This document shows positions 44,391 to 53,305 of a stretch of DNA of 64,000 nucleotides, piece by piece; position 1 is the stretch's first letter; each line of letters begins with the position of its first letter. Position numbers and translations under genes: made by a program. The stretch spans positions 744,001-808,000 of the forward strand of contig NZ_JACIAH010000001.1 of assembly GCF_014194695.1 (NCBI RefSeq), given 5' to 3'. The stretch comes from Rhizobium sp. BK399. GTDB taxonomy: Bacteria; Pseudomonadota; Alphaproteobacteria; Rhizobiales; Rhizobiaceae. The notes under the pieces were generated by a model that was given only the letters and a program-made list of their open reading frames with translations, ran no database searches and was not told the origin of the DNA.

Positions 44391-45149
44391 ATGATCGCGG
44401 AGGCGCTTCTCTATGCCGCGACCGTTCCGGTGACGCTGAAGGCGCATCGCCGGTTCATCCGATACTCCGTCAATCTCTGGTCCCGCGCCGGCCGCTGCAG
44501 CCGGCAATGGGCAGAGCACGAGGAGAGGAGCAAGGACGCCATAAGGAGCGCCATGACCGGCCTGCGGCAGAGGAGAACGGCGGTCATCCTGGGATCCGGC
44601 TTGCTGCGCGACGTACCGATCGAGGAGCTGGCCCAGACGTTTGATACTGTCGTGCTCGTCGATCTCGTGCATCTCGCCTCGACACGCTTGTGGCTGCGGC
44701 GGAAAGGCTACAAGAACGTTCGGCTGATTGAGCGCGACCTTTCAGGCTATGACGACCTCGCGGCGGGCAGGCAGCCGGAACCCCTCGCCTTCCTGAGAAC
44801 CGTTCCGTATCTCGACTTCGTGGTCTCGGCCAATCTCCTCTCGCAGATCGGTCGAGGCGTGAAACGACGCTTCGAGGCGGAGCAGGAAGGCGCCCTGCCC
44901 GCCGATACTGTCGCACAGCTGATCCAGGCGCACCGGTCGGCATTGGAAGCGGCGCCTTGCAAGACTTGCCTGATCACCGATGTCTCCTATGCCGTCATCG
45001 ACCGCACCGGGAAGGTCCATGAAGAGGCCGACTTGCTGCATGGTGTGTCGCTGCGATCGGTTCAAGCCGACTGGACATGGCCCGTGGCGCCGATCGGCGA
45101 GGAAAGCGCCGACTATCAGATCGTGCACAAGGTTGTTGCGGCATATTGA
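44391..45149 (+). CDS. Rossmann-fold, methyltransferase-like protein of unknown function
   Basis: A 252-residue protein I do not recognise by name. Residues 63-95 read [17 protein letters not shown] then TVVLVDLVH, which fits SAM motif I (short Gly-rich loop) and the acidic residue ending strand 2 of class I methyltransferases; [11 protein letters not shown] (143-153) sits where motif IV would be. The first 45 residues are basic and aromatic ([21 protein letters not shown]). A second conserved-looking block is [18 protein letters not shown]. Divergent from hisS with a 138-bp spacer. Methyltransferase activity is inferred from fold only. Confidence 0.7.
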   Translation: MIAEALLYAATVPVTLKAHRRFIRYSVNLWSRAGRCSRQWAEHEERSKDAIRSAMTGLRQRRTAVILGSGLLRDVPIEELAQTFDTVVLVDLVHLASTRLWLRRKGYKNVRLIERDLSGYDDLAAGRQPEPLAFLRTVPYLDFVVSANLLSQIGRGVKRRFEAEQEGALPADTVAQLIQAHRSALEAAPCKTCLITDVSYAVIDRTGKVHEEADLLHGVSLRSVQADWTWPVAPIGEESADYQIVHKVVAAY

Positions 45150-45284
45150 GCGTCGGCTCGTCCGAGCCCGGGTCTCGCTCGGGGCGATGTCGCCAGTTCG
45201 AGCACCGCCGACGTGTCCTTGGTTGACAAATGGCAGGCAGCCCATAGTCTGCGTGTACGCCTTTGAAATCGCAACCGCTCGAGG

Positions 45285-46187
45285 ATGAGGATCATGCCTA
45301 TGACGAAGTGCATGAGACGGTTTCTGCTAGCGCATCTTGCTCTTTGCCTTACGGCTTTCGCGGCGGCCGCTGCGACGCTCGATACGATCACTGAGCGCAG
45401 CAGCGTGCGCATCGGCTACATCGCCGACGAAGCGCCCTTTTCCTCCAGCAAGGCGGGCGCCAATCCGACGGGATACGCCATCGACCTCTGTGGCAAGATC
45501 GCCGATGAAATAGAACACCAGGTTCCGCAGCTGAAGCGCGAATACATCGAGACGACTCTCGCCAGCGGCTTCGACGCGGTGAAAAATGGAGAGGTCGATC
45601 TGCTTTGCGGCGCGATCACCGTCAATTTGAAGCGGCGCGAAATAGTCGACTTCTCGCAGCCCATCTTCCTGACCGGGGCGACTGCACTGCTCCGCAAGGA
45701 TTCGCCCAACTATCTGCAAACGCTTTTTCTCGAGAAGCCTGCTGTTCGCGCCGTTAGCGAGCATGTCGCCTCGACGCGCGTCATCGGCGTGCGTGCCAAT
45801 ACGACGACGGGAGTGACACTGCGCGAGGCGCTGGCAACCCAGGTATCGAAGACCAAGCTTGCCGATTTCCAGACGCATGAGGACGGGCTCGCCGCACTCG
45901 AGGATCGCAAGATCGATGCCTATATCGCGGATCAGGCGCTGCTCGCCAGCCTGGCTTCGCGGGCGCGCGATCCGTCCTCGCTTGAGATCGGCGATCGCCT
46001 GTTTACGCACGAACCCTATGCGATAGGGCTGCGTCGCGACGACGCCGACTTCCGCTTGCTGGCCGATCGTGCCTTGACGGCTTTCTACCTGTCAGACGAT
46101 TTTCTGCCGCTGCTGGAAAGCTATTTCGGAGCGGAGGCGGCACCGATGCTGCACACGCAAATCATCATGGAGCATGTGCCCGATTGA
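45285..46187 (+). CDS. Orphan periplasmic amino-acid-type solute-binding protein
   Basis: A 300-residue type 2 periplasmic binding protein. It has a signal peptide (RRFLLAHLALCLTAFAAAAA), then the two-lobed SBP_bac_3 fold with SVRIGYIADEAPFSS, GYAIDLCGKIAD, VDLLCGAITVNLKRREIVDFSQP and IDAYIADQALLA. Such proteins bind amino acids or related compounds for ABC transporters, but no permease or ATPase gene is adjacent. The start is ambiguous among 45285, 45294 and 45300; GAGG motifs stand 9 bases before the last two. Confidence 0.85.
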   Translation: MRIMPMTKCMRRFLLAHLALCLTAFAAAAATLDTITERSSVRIGYIADEAPFSSSKAGANPTGYAIDLCGKIADEIEHQVPQLKREYIETTLASGFDAVKNGEVDLLCGAITVNLKRREIVDFSQPIFLTGATALLRKDSPNYLQTLFLEKPAVRAVSEHVASTRVIGVRANTTTGVTLREALATQVSKTKLADFQTHEDGLAALEDRKIDAYIADQALLASLASRARDPSSLEIGDRLFTHEPYAIGLRRDDADFRLLADRALTAFYLSDDFLPLLESYFGAEAAPMLHTQIIMEHVPD

Positions 46188-46395
46188 TATCAAATGCGGA
46201 GCGAAGCGTACGGCCCGTCTATTTGGGAGGATGGGCGCTTGGGCGGACGGTGCGAAGAGCGACTTCGAAAGGGAAGACCATCTTGAGCCAGCAGCGTCCC
46301 TGCGACGCTGTCATGCGAACCACTTGATTGTGGTCTAAGGTAGCAATGGCTATATTGATTTTGCAGCCACAGGTTTGTCGTCGGAGGGGGCGGCC

Positions 46396-47370
46396 ATGCG
46401 GATCGCGATCATGGGGTCGGGCGCCATCGGCGGCTATCTTGGTGCACGGCTCGCTGTCGCGGGCCATGATGTCACTTTTATTGCCCGGGGGCCCCACCTC
46501 GAGGCAATGCGAAGCAACGGACTGCAGCTTGAAAGTCCGCTCGGCAATCTCAGCCTGCCACATGTGAAGGCGACTGCGACGCCCGGCGAGGTCGGCCATG
46601 TCGACATCGTTTTCTTCGCCGTTAAGCTCTATGACAGCGACACGGCGGCTGCGGCAATCGTGCCGATGGTCGGGCCGGAAACGAGAGTGGTGACGTTGCA
46701 AAACGGCATCGACAGCGTCGAGACCCTGGGTCGGCTGGTGCCGCCGTCACAGGTTGTCGGCGGCGCTGCCTACATTTCGGGATACATAAAACAGCCCGGC
46801 CTGATCGTGCATCTCGGTGGTGCAGGGCAGTTCTATATCGGCGGGCATCGTGACCCGGTGATCAGTGCGTTGCTCGCGGCATCCATCCAGGCCGGAGACA
46901 TTGGGCTGCAGACGGTCGAAGATATCGATCAGACGCTCTGGACCAAGTTCGTGACGCTCTGCGCGTTCTCGGGTGCGACCAGCTTAATTCGATCCGGAAT
47001 TGGATCGATCCTGACAGATCCTGAGTCTCGCACATTGCTTGCCCAGTTGCGGGATGAGGGCATGGCGGTGGCGAAGGCAGCCGGTCACCCGATGCAGGAC
47101 GAATATGAAGCGTACGCTGAATCGATCTGGCAGAACCTGCCGCCCGATACGTGCTCATCGATGGCCAATGATCTCTTGAACGGAAAACCACTGGAACTTG
47201 CCTGGCTTTCAGGGCGAATGCACGCGCTTGGGAACGGCCTTGGCATACCGACGCCATCACACACGGCGGTTTATCGCGCGCTGCATCTCTACGCGAAGGG
47301 TACACTCAACTCCACGGCTGACGGCTTTTCTGGGAGGGAAACGAATGGAGACCTTGCGAAATCAGGCTGA
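46396..47370 (+). CDS. 2-dehydropantoate 2-reductase-family protein (PanE-like)
   Basis: A 324-residue NADP-dependent dehydrogenase of the ketopantoate reductase family. The Rossmann loop GSGAIGGYLG lies at 7-16, AVK at 75-77 with the conserved Lys, LQNGID near 101-106, and WTKFVTLCAFSGATSLIR carries the second catalytic Lys. Ketopantoate reduction for pantothenate is the textbook reaction, but rhizobia carry several paralogues and this one is not near panB/panC, so the substrate may differ. The ATG at 46396 follows GGAGGGGG. Its 3' end overlaps the methyltransferase gene by 26 bases. Confidence 0.85.
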   Translation: MRIAIMGSGAIGGYLGARLAVAGHDVTFIARGPHLEAMRSNGLQLESPLGNLSLPHVKATATPGEVGHVDIVFFAVKLYDSDTAAAAIVPMVGPETRVVTLQNGIDSVETLGRLVPPSQVVGGAAYISGYIKQPGLIVHLGGAGQFYIGGHRDPVISALLAASIQAGDIGLQTVEDIDQTLWTKFVTLCAFSGATSLIRSGIGSILTDPESRTLLAQLRDEGMAVAKAAGHPMQDEYEAYAESIWQNLPPDTCSSMANDLLNGKPLELAWLSGRMHALGNGLGIPTPSHTAVYRALHLYAKGTLNSTADGFSGRETNGDLAKSG

Positions 47371-48082
47371 AGGCACTGCTTCGGCGGCCACCGACGATGC
47401 ACAAGCCATGTTCAATAAACATCTGGCAACTTACCGGAAGATCGTCGGCGAAAACCTCATGTTTCACCGCGAGGTCTATGGCTTGCTGCGCACACTGTTG
47501 TCCCAGGAGATGCCCAAGCCGTTCAAATTTCTCGATATCGCTTGCGGGGATGCAGTTGCCTCGGCGGGTGCGTTGAAGGGGAGTGCCATCGGCCACTATT
47601 ACGGGATCGACCTCTCTCCGCAGTCGTTGGATCTCGCGAGGGAATCGCTGAAGGACTTGCCGTGCCCTATCGACCTGCGGTGTGGCGATTTTGCCGAAGC
47701 AATGGCCGACTGGTCCGACACCGTGGACTTCGTATGGATTGGCATGTCGCTGCATCATCTCCAGCCGGACGGAAAGGTCCGATTGATGAAAGATGTGCGC
47801 GATACATTGAGCCGTGACGGCCTGTTTTTGATCTGGGAACCCACCCTTCTCGACGAGGAAAACCGGGAAGAACATTTTGATCGGTTCTCGGCCTATCGTA
47901 ATGTGTGGGCTGCATTAACGGACGAAGAATTTGCGGCGATGGACGCGCATATGAGGCTCGCCGACTTCCCGGAAAAGGCCGACACATGGAAGGCGATGGG
48001 CCGTGAAGCCGGGTTCTCCGAAGCTGAACAAATATTCCTGATGCCCAATCGCTTCGGGAGAGTCTACCAATACAGGAACTAG
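47345..48082 (+). CDS. Class I SAM-dependent methyltransferase
   Basis: A 245-residue methyltransferase. Motif I is FLDIACGDAVASAG, the post-I acid is in YYGIDLSPQSLDLAR, and motif IV/V covers VDFVWIGMSLHHLQPDGKVRLM and LSRDGLFLIWEP. A helical N-terminal leader (about 1-60) may form the acceptor site. The ATG at 47345 lies inside the PanE-like gene and follows GGGAGGG, so translation is coupled and the two probably act in one small pathway. The acceptor is unknown; related proteins methylate small molecules. Confidence 0.85.
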   Translation: METLRNQAEGTASAATDDAQAMFNKHLATYRKIVGENLMFHREVYGLLRTLLSQEMPKPFKFLDIACGDAVASAGALKGSAIGHYYGIDLSPQSLDLARESLKDLPCPIDLRCGDFAEAMADWSDTVDFVWIGMSLHHLQPDGKVRLMKDVRDTLSRDGLFLIWEPTLLDEENREEHFDRFSAYRNVWAALTDEEFAAMDAHMRLADFPEKADTWKAMGREAGFSEAEQIFLMPNRFGRVYQYRN

Positions 48083-48269
48083 TGTCAGCTCGCCGTGCTT
48101 GGTGGGTGGCCCTGCCGGAAGGAGTGGCCTTCAAGGCCGCGCATCCTCCGATGTCTTTCGGACCGCCATCTGATGTTCGCCTCGGGCCGATGTGGCCCAC
48201 GCGACCAGTGTCTGCCAAATCCGCAAAATGCAGCTTGGCTTCTTTGCGTCGTGTTCCTATTTTGACGGC

Positions 48270-48635
48270 ATGCGCTTTTTTGCAATCATCGCGATGGCAC
48301 TTGCCTGGATGGCCTACGGCACCATGTCCGCCTGGGCTGGCTGTCCGACATGCCTGTCGATGCAGACCGTCGCAGCGACCTCCAGTGTCGAACACCATCA
48401 TGTGGCCGGAATGGACATGGGCGAGAACGCGAAATCCGCGCCTGCGCAACAGGATCCGTGTTCAGCCAGCGGCATGGTGCACATGCCCTTCTGCTCAGCC
48501 TGTCTCGTCGTGCCGCCGCCGATGGTGTTCGCGGCAGCCGGAAAGCACGTATTTTCCTATCCTGCCCCTGGACCGGCCGATGCGATGCGGGATGCACGCC
48601 CTCAGCCCCTGGCGCCGCCTCCCCGGCTTGTCTGA
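48270..48635 (+). CDS. Small secreted His/Met/Cys-rich protein, probably metal-handling
   Basis: A 121-residue exported protein. Signal peptide residues 1-23 ([23 protein letters not shown]) precede two CxxC pairs (GCPTC at 24-28 and FCSAC at 74-78) and a histidine/methionine cluster HHHVAGMDM (42-50), with a Pro-rich tail. The composition suggests copper or similar soft-metal binding in the periplasm; I do not recognise a named family with certainty. A DUF305 gene of the copper-linked type follows 71 bp downstream, supporting that reading. The ATG at 48270 starts exactly at the signal peptide. Confidence 0.65.
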   Translation: MRFFAIIAMALAWMAYGTMSAWAGCPTCLSMQTVAATSSVEHHHVAGMDMGENAKSAPAQQDPCSASGMVHMPFCSACLVVPPPMVFAAAGKHVFSYPAPGPADAMRDARPQPLAPPPRLV

Positions 48636-48706
48636 CCGGTTTTCATGAAACGCCGCGGCTTCGGCCGCGCATTGAACCCCAGTATCAGACAGAGGAAGGT
48701 AATCCC

Positions 48707-49066
48707 ATGTCTCTGAAAACTCTCGCTCTTGCTGCAACGCTTGCCCTCTCTGCCACGCCCCTCTTCGCGGAGGATGCGCCGATGGACATGAGCAAGCCGA
48801 TGGGCGATCACAGTGCATCGAGCCACGCGTTCGCGGAGGCGAACGCGAAGATGCACAAGGACATGATGCTCAAATATAGCGGCGATACCGACGTCGACTT
48901 CGTCCGGGGCATGATCCCGCACCATCAGGGCGCGATCGACATGGCGAAGATCGAATTGCAATACGGCAAGGATCCGGAAATCCGCAAGCTGGCGGAAGCC
49001 GTGATCAAGGCCCAGGAGGCCGAAATCGCCGACATGCAGGCCTGGCTGAAGGCGCACGGCAAGTAA
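48707..49066 (+). CDS. DUF305 (CopM-like) periplasmic metal-binding protein
   Basis: A 119-residue exported protein. Signal peptide 1-22 (cleavage at LFAED) is followed by a Met/His-rich segment ([11 protein letters not shown]) and the DUF305 four-helix bundle with [23 protein letters not shown], the family hallmark. CopM and relatives bind copper in the periplasm. AGAGGAAGG stands before the ATG. Probably co-transcribed with the His/Met/Cys-rich gene upstream; no CueR- or CopZ-type gene is adjacent. Confidence 0.88.
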   Translation: MSLKTLALAATLALSATPLFAEDAPMDMSKPMGDHSASSHAFAEANAKMHKDMMLKYSGDTDVDFVRGMIPHHQGAIDMAKIELQYGKDPEIRKLAEAVIKAQEAEIADMQAWLKAHGK

Positions 49067-49073
49067 TAGCCAA

Positions 49074-49102
49074 GGACGCCGGAGCAGCAAGCCCCGGCGT
49101 CC
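49074..49102. terminator. Hairpin between DUF305 and aldo/keto reductase genes
   Basis: GGACGCCGG and CCGGCGTCC form a perfect 9-bp stem with an 11-base loop between convergent genes. Only a short T-run follows on the plus strand. Confidence 0.6.
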
Positions 49103-49119
49103 GTTTCACGAAACTTCAA

Positions 49120-50169
49120 TCAGGCCTTCGGCTGGAATGGCTCCGGCCGACGGCCGGCACCCTGTCGCGAAAGCATCCAACCCGGATATTCAGGCGCAAG
49201 CTCGCTGACCTCATCGAGTTTCTTCAAATCGTCCGCATCGAGTTTCAGGTTGACCGCCGCCAGGTTCTGGTCGAGCTGCTCGACCCGCTTGGCGCCGATG
49301 ATGACGGTTGTCACGAACGGCTTCGCGAGAATGTAGGCAAGCGCGACAGTAGCGACGCTCGTGCCGTGCTTTTCGGCGATCTCGCGCATCACGGCAACGC
49401 AGGCCCAGGCGCGATTCTTGTCGACTGGCGGGAAGTCAAACGCAGCGCGGCGACCTTCGCCGTTGCCAGGCGCTCCCGGCCCATACTTGCCGGAGAGTAG
49501 GCCGCCCGCCAGTGGCGACCAGACCATCAGGCCGAGCTTCTCCTCCTGCATCATCGGCACGATGTCGCGTTCCAGATCGCGGCCGGCGATGGAATAATAG
49601 GCCTGCACCGTCTCGAACCGAGCGAAGCCGCGACGCTCGGAGATGCCAAGCGCCTTGGCAATGCGCCATGCCTGCCAGTTGGAAACGCCGACATAGCGCA
49701 CCAAACCACGAGAAACGAGATCGTCGAAGGCGCGCAGCGTCTCGTCGATCGGCGTGACCGTGTCGGTGGCGTGGATCTGATAAAGGTCGATATGATCGGT
49801 CTGAAGACGCTTCAGGCTGGCCTCGACCGAATCCATGATGTGCCCGCGCGAAGCGCCACGATCATTCGGCTTGTCGCCCATGGTGCCATAGACCTTCGTG
49901 GCAATCACGACGTCCTTGCGGGGAACGCCGAGGTTTTTCAGTGCCTGGCCGAGCAGTTTTTCGGACTCACCGAAGGAGTAGACATCTGCCGTATCGATGA
50001 AGTTGACCCCTGATGCCAGCGACTTTTCGACGATTTGATCGGCAGCCTTCTGGTCGACGTCAGCGATGGAACCCCAGAGATTGTTTTCGCCGGCGGCACC
50101 GAATGTCATCGTGCCGAGGCAGATTTCCGAGACGAACAGTCCAGTATTTCCAAGTTGATTGTAACGCAT
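49120..50169 (-). CDS. Aldo/keto reductase
   Basis: A 349-residue TIM-barrel NADPH-dependent oxidoreductase. The catalytic tetrad is visible: Asp and Tyr in DTADVYSFGESE, Lys in VIATKVYG, His in LYQIHATD. VGVSNWQAWRIAKAL and the C-terminal TTVIIGAKRVEQLDQN cofactor segment are typical of the AKR11/12-like bacterial group. Substrates of such enzymes are usually broad (aldehydes, ketosteroids, sugars) and not deducible here. Stands alone, divergent from the HAD gene. Confidence 0.92.
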   Translation of the reverse strand: MRYNQLGNTGLFVSEICLGTMTFGAAGENNLWGSIADVDQKAADQIVEKSLASGVNFIDTADVYSFGESEKLLGQALKNLGVPRKDVVIATKVYGTMGDKPNDRGASRGHIMDSVEASLKRLQTDHIDLYQIHATDTVTPIDETLRAFDDLVSRGLVRYVGVSNWQAWRIAKALGISERRGFARFETVQAYYSIAGRDLERDIVPMMQEEKLGLMVWSPLAGGLLSGKYGPGAPGNGEGRRAAFDFPPVDKNRAWACVAVMREIAEKHGTSVATVALAYILAKPFVTTVIIGAKRVEQLDQNLAAVNLKLDADDLKKLDEVSELAPEYPGWMLSRQGAGRRPEPFQPKA

Positions 50170-50402
50170 GGTCGGAGATTTCCTTGTGACGGCCGCGAGC
50201 GCGACCTAAAGACGGTTGAATTGATTTTTGGTTATTGGCCTGGTCGAGACAGGAACAGCCAAAATGCGGCTGTGCGAGAGGCCCTATCGATGTAAGGCGA
50301 ACCGACGGTATTTCAACGTGTCCGTTACCATCCGACCATTCGCATCCCCTTGTTTCGCGCCCGGCCTCCAATAAATTCTACTTGATGACTCGGAGATGAC
50401 GG

Positions 50403-51107
50403 ATGACGACCCGCGCGCTGACAACCATCGGCTTCGATGCCGACGACACGCTCTGGCAGAACGAGCAATATTATCGGCTGACCGAGGCGCATTTCACCGA
50501 ACTGCTGGCTGATTTTGCAGACGGCCCGAGGGTGTCGGAGCGACTGCTCGAGGCCGAGAAGCGCAATCTCCGCCACTACGGCTTCGGCATCAAGGGATTT
50601 ACCTTGTCGATGATCGAGACGGCGATCGAAGTCACTGAAGGCAAGGTCCCTGCCAGCGTCATTGCCAGCATTCTCGACACCGGCCGAGACCTGCTTTCCC
50701 ACCCGGTCGAGACCCTGCCGCACGTTCAGGAGACGCTGGCGGCACTCTCGGAGAACTACCTGCTGGTGATGATCACCAAGGGCGACCTGTTCGATCAGGA
50801 GCGCAAGTTGGCGCAATCCGGGCTCGGCGATTTCTTTCACGCGGTCGAGATTGTTTCCGACAAGACTGCTGTAACCTACCGCCGGATCTTCTCCAAGGTC
50901 GGGGGTGGCCCGGAACGGGCGATGATGGTCGGCAATTCGCTGAAATCAGACATCGTCCCGGCGATCGCCGCCGGCAGCTACGGCGTCTTCGTGCCGCACG
51001 AGCTCACCTGGGTGGTCGAGCATGTCGAGGAGCCGAAAGATGCGCCGCGCTTCCGCAAGATCGAACATCTGGGGGAACTGCGCGGCCTGATCGAAGGCCT
51101 CGGCTAA
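50403..51107 (+). CDS. HAD-superfamily hydrolase
   Basis: A 234-residue HAD phosphatase-like protein. Motif I FDADDTLWQNE supplies the nucleophile Asp and the +2 Asp, followed by a helical cap (about 20-100), motif II in LVMITKGD, the Lys in SDKTAVTYRRIF and motif III in MMVGNSLKSDIVPA. The +2 residue context (DADDT) is seen in YjjG/HAD-like putative phosphatases. Substrate unknown. Divergent from the aldo/keto reductase with a 233-bp spacer. Confidence 0.88.
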   Translation: MTTRALTTIGFDADDTLWQNEQYYRLTEAHFTELLADFADGPRVSERLLEAEKRNLRHYGFGIKGFTLSMIETAIEVTEGKVPASVIASILDTGRDLLSHPVETLPHVQETLAALSENYLLVMITKGDLFDQERKLAQSGLGDFFHAVEIVSDKTAVTYRRIFSKVGGGPERAMMVGNSLKSDIVPAIAAGSYGVFVPHELTWVVEHVEEPKDAPRFRKIEHLGELRGLIEGLG

Positions 51108-51114
51108 CCTGCTG

Positions 51115-51591
51115 TCACCTTGGAGGAAAGAGCGGCGACGGCGATTGCTTGTCGGCGGGAGCAGCCGGTGGCGGTGCTGCCGCCTGAGGCTCGACGAGAA
51201 TGCTGTAGGGCGCGCCTAGCCCCCTGCGTGGCGAGACCTTGGAGTAGTAGGGCCGCAGCAGCCAGGTGGTGCTGTCCTTCACGGTGATATTATAGCTTTC
51301 GCCATCCTCGTCCGTCCCGAAGATCGCCTCCTCATCGGGTGTCGCGAGATTAAAGATCGAGAGGAAAGCAAATTTGCTCTTGGTCGAGAAGCTGATCTTC
51401 ACATGCTGGCCAGCCTTGACGGGAAGCGTGTAGACGCGTCCGTTGCCGAATTTCGTCCAGCCCTTGAGTTCCATAGTGGCGGCCGGAAACTGCAGTTTCT
51501 CCAGTCGTTCGCCAGGCTGCAGCTCAGGTGACTGCGCGAACGCAGCGGACGCCAGCAGGCACAACGCGACGGTTGCCGCGAGCCCCTTCAT
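51115..51591 (-). CDS. Exported protein of unknown function
   Basis: A 158-residue protein with a Sec signal peptide (MKGLAATVALCLLASAAFA, 1-19). The mature part resembles a small beta-sandwich (VYTLPVKAGQHVKISFSTKSKFAFLSIF, YNITVKDSTTWLLRPYYSK), and the C-terminus is Pro/Ala rich. The folding pattern suggests a pre-peptidase or sensor-like beta domain, but no family is certain. Its ATG overlaps the tag stop (ATGA at 51588-51591), so it is translationally coupled to the DNA glycosylase gene; the functional link is unclear. Confidence 0.75.
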   Translation of the reverse strand: MKGLAATVALCLLASAAFAQSPELQPGERLEKLQFPAATMELKGWTKFGNGRVYTLPVKAGQHVKISFSTKSKFAFLSIFNLATPDEEAIFGTDEDGESYNITVKDSTTWLLRPYYSKVSPRRGLGAPYSILVEPQAAAPPPAAPADKQSPSPLFPPR

Positions 51592-52217
51592 GGGCGCACC
51601 AGCGCATCGCGCATCGCTTCCACCTCGGCGCGACAGTAGCAACCTTCGACGTGATCGTTGACGAGACCCATTGCCTGCATGAAGGCATAAACTGTGGTCG
51701 GACCGACAAACGTCCAGCCGCGCTTCTTCAGATTCTTGGAAATGACGACCGATGTCGGCGTTGTCGGGTTGGCCATGACAGTGGCGCGATCGACCACCTT
51801 CGGGCGATCGCTATGGCCGGGCTCGAAGCTCCAGAAATAGCGGGCGAGCGACCCGAACTCCTGCCGCAACTCGATCGCTCGGCCAGCATTGTTGATCGTC
51901 GAAACGATCTTGCCGCGATGACGCACAATGCCGGGATCGGCAAGGCAGCGCGCGATATCGGCGTCGTCGAAGAGCGCGACCTTCTCGAAGTCGAAGCCGG
52001 CAAAGGCAGCGCGGAAGTTCTCGCGCTTACGCAAGATGGTGAGCCAGGAGAGACCCGACTGAAACCCTTCCAGGCAGATCTTTTCGAAGAGGCGGATATC
52101 ATCGGTGACGGGTCGTCCCCACTCCTCGTCGTGATACTTGAGGTAGTCCGGGAGGTTGGCGTGCCAGTGACAGCGGCTCTTGCCGTCTTCACCGATGATG
52201 ATGCCCGTATCGCTCAT
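51588..52217 (-). CDS. tag: DNA-3-methyladenine glycosylase I
   Basis: A 209-residue Tag enzyme that excises 3-methyladenine in base excision repair. The N-terminal CHWHANLPDYLKYHDEEWGRPV, FEKICLEGFQSGLSWLTILRKRENF and C-terminal GWTFVGPTTVYAFMQAMGLVNDH are diagnostic; the Cys and His near the N-terminus and the C-terminal DHVEGCYC provide the zinc site. Full length. Coupled to the exported-protein gene downstream. Confidence 0.95.
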   Translation of the reverse strand: MSDTGIIIGEDGKSRCHWHANLPDYLKYHDEEWGRPVTDDIRLFEKICLEGFQSGLSWLTILRKRENFRAAFAGFDFEKVALFDDADIARCLADPGIVRHRGKIVSTINNAGRAIELRQEFGSLARYFWSFEPGHSDRPKVVDRATVMANPTTPTSVVISKNLKKRGWTFVGPTTVYAFMQAMGLVNDHVEGCYCRAEVEAMRDALVRP

Positions 52218-52426
52218 GTCTCGCTTCGCTCTCCTGCTGCGAATCCGGCTTTACCATTTGCAAACTCTGTTTCCAAACCGAACGATAACCCTGACGAAAA
52301 GTTTATCTCCCGCTTCGGATTCGAATGAGTTCAGATTTACCATTCACTGGCGGGAACGGTGGCAGCGTGAAGCAAGGCGGCCGCTGCCGTCCGCACATTT
52401 TCGGCCATTTGTAGAGAGTCCGTCCG

Positions 52427-53170
52427 ATGATGAAATCCCTTTTGCTCGCCGCAGCGATGCTCGGCGTCTTTTCCACGGCTGCGCTCGGCGACGACCGCTA
52501 CACGACGCGCCCGCCGGTCGTGTTGAGCCCAGATCTCGCAGCCCCGTGGACCATGCAGCTCGGCGGCGGCAAGGTTCGCCCCGTCGTTTACCGGCAACCG
52601 GCCTTCGCGCCGCGTGGTCTATTCACGTCCGGCGTCTTCGGTGGCACTCCTGCTACCAGGGCACAGCCGGTATCCGCCACTAATCCCGGCGTTCCCGTCA
52701 TCCGTCGTCAGCTTGAGCCACAGTATCTGCCGCAGATTGTCAGCTACGACACCAAGGAGCGGCCCGGCACGATCGTTATCGATACCAACAACCGCTTCCT
52801 CTATCTGGTGATGGACGGCGGCAAGGCTCGGCGTTATGGCGTCGGCGTCGGCAAGCCGGGCTTCGAATGGGCTGGCGTGCACAAGATCACCCGCAAGTCC
52901 GAGTGGCCGGATTGGACGCCGCCGTCGGAAATGATCGGTCGCGAAGCCGCCAAGGGCCATTATCTCCCGGCGCGCATGGACGGTGGGCCTGCGAATCCAC
53001 TTGGCGCACGCGCCATGTACCTCGGCTCTACCCTTTATCGCATCCACGGCACCAACGCCCCCTGGACGATCGGCAATGCCGTTTCTTCCGGCTGCATCCG
53101 ACTGCGCAACGAAGACGTGGTTGACCTTTACGAGCGCGTAAAGGTTGGAACTCGCGTCATCGTCATGTAA
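52427..53170 (+). CDS. L,D-transpeptidase (YkuD domain), first of a tandem pair
   Basis: A 247-residue periplasmic enzyme. Signal peptide 1-21 is followed by a Pro/Arg-rich linker to about 110 and a YkuD domain (113-247) with TIVIDTNNRFLYLV, His207 in YRIHGTN and the nucleophile Cys223 in SSGCIRLRN. L,D-transpeptidases form 3-3 peptidoglycan cross-links or anchor lipoproteins and outer-membrane proteins to peptidoglycan. The next gene encodes a paralogue with the same catalytic domain and a different N-terminal linker. Confidence 0.93.
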   Translation: MMKSLLLAAAMLGVFSTAALGDDRYTTRPPVVLSPDLAAPWTMQLGGGKVRPVVYRQPAFAPRGLFTSGVFGGTPATRAQPVSATNPGVPVIRRQLEPQYLPQIVSYDTKERPGTIVIDTNNRFLYLVMDGGKARRYGVGVGKPGFEWAGVHKITRKSEWPDWTPPSEMIGREAAKGHYLPARMDGGPANPLGARAMYLGSTLYRIHGTNAPWTIGNAVSSGCIRLRNEDVVDLYERVKVGTRVIVM

Positions 53171-53250
53171 AGGCTCATCAATACCGGCGCGGAGCCAAGC
53201 ATAGTTGCAATTAAACATCGCAGCCGCTTCATTCCGCCCCCGACATCTTG

Positions 53251-53287
53251 AACTGGATCGAAGTTCGGTTAGCTTCGGTCCGGTTTT
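53251..53287 (+). terminator. Terminator between the two L,D-transpeptidase genes
   Basis: A stem of about 13 bp with two G-U pairs (AACTGGATCGAAG with CTTCGGTCCGGTT) and a 9-base loop, ending in TTTT. It separates the genes, so the second probably has its own promoter or is partly attenuated. Confidence 0.55.
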
Positions 53288-53305
53288 GCTTTGAGGGAAT
53301 CAAAT

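Noticed and set aside
45285-46187. Start of an ABC transporter operon at the solute-binding protein
   Set aside because: No permease or ATPase gene follows; the next genes are a reductase and a methyltransferase.
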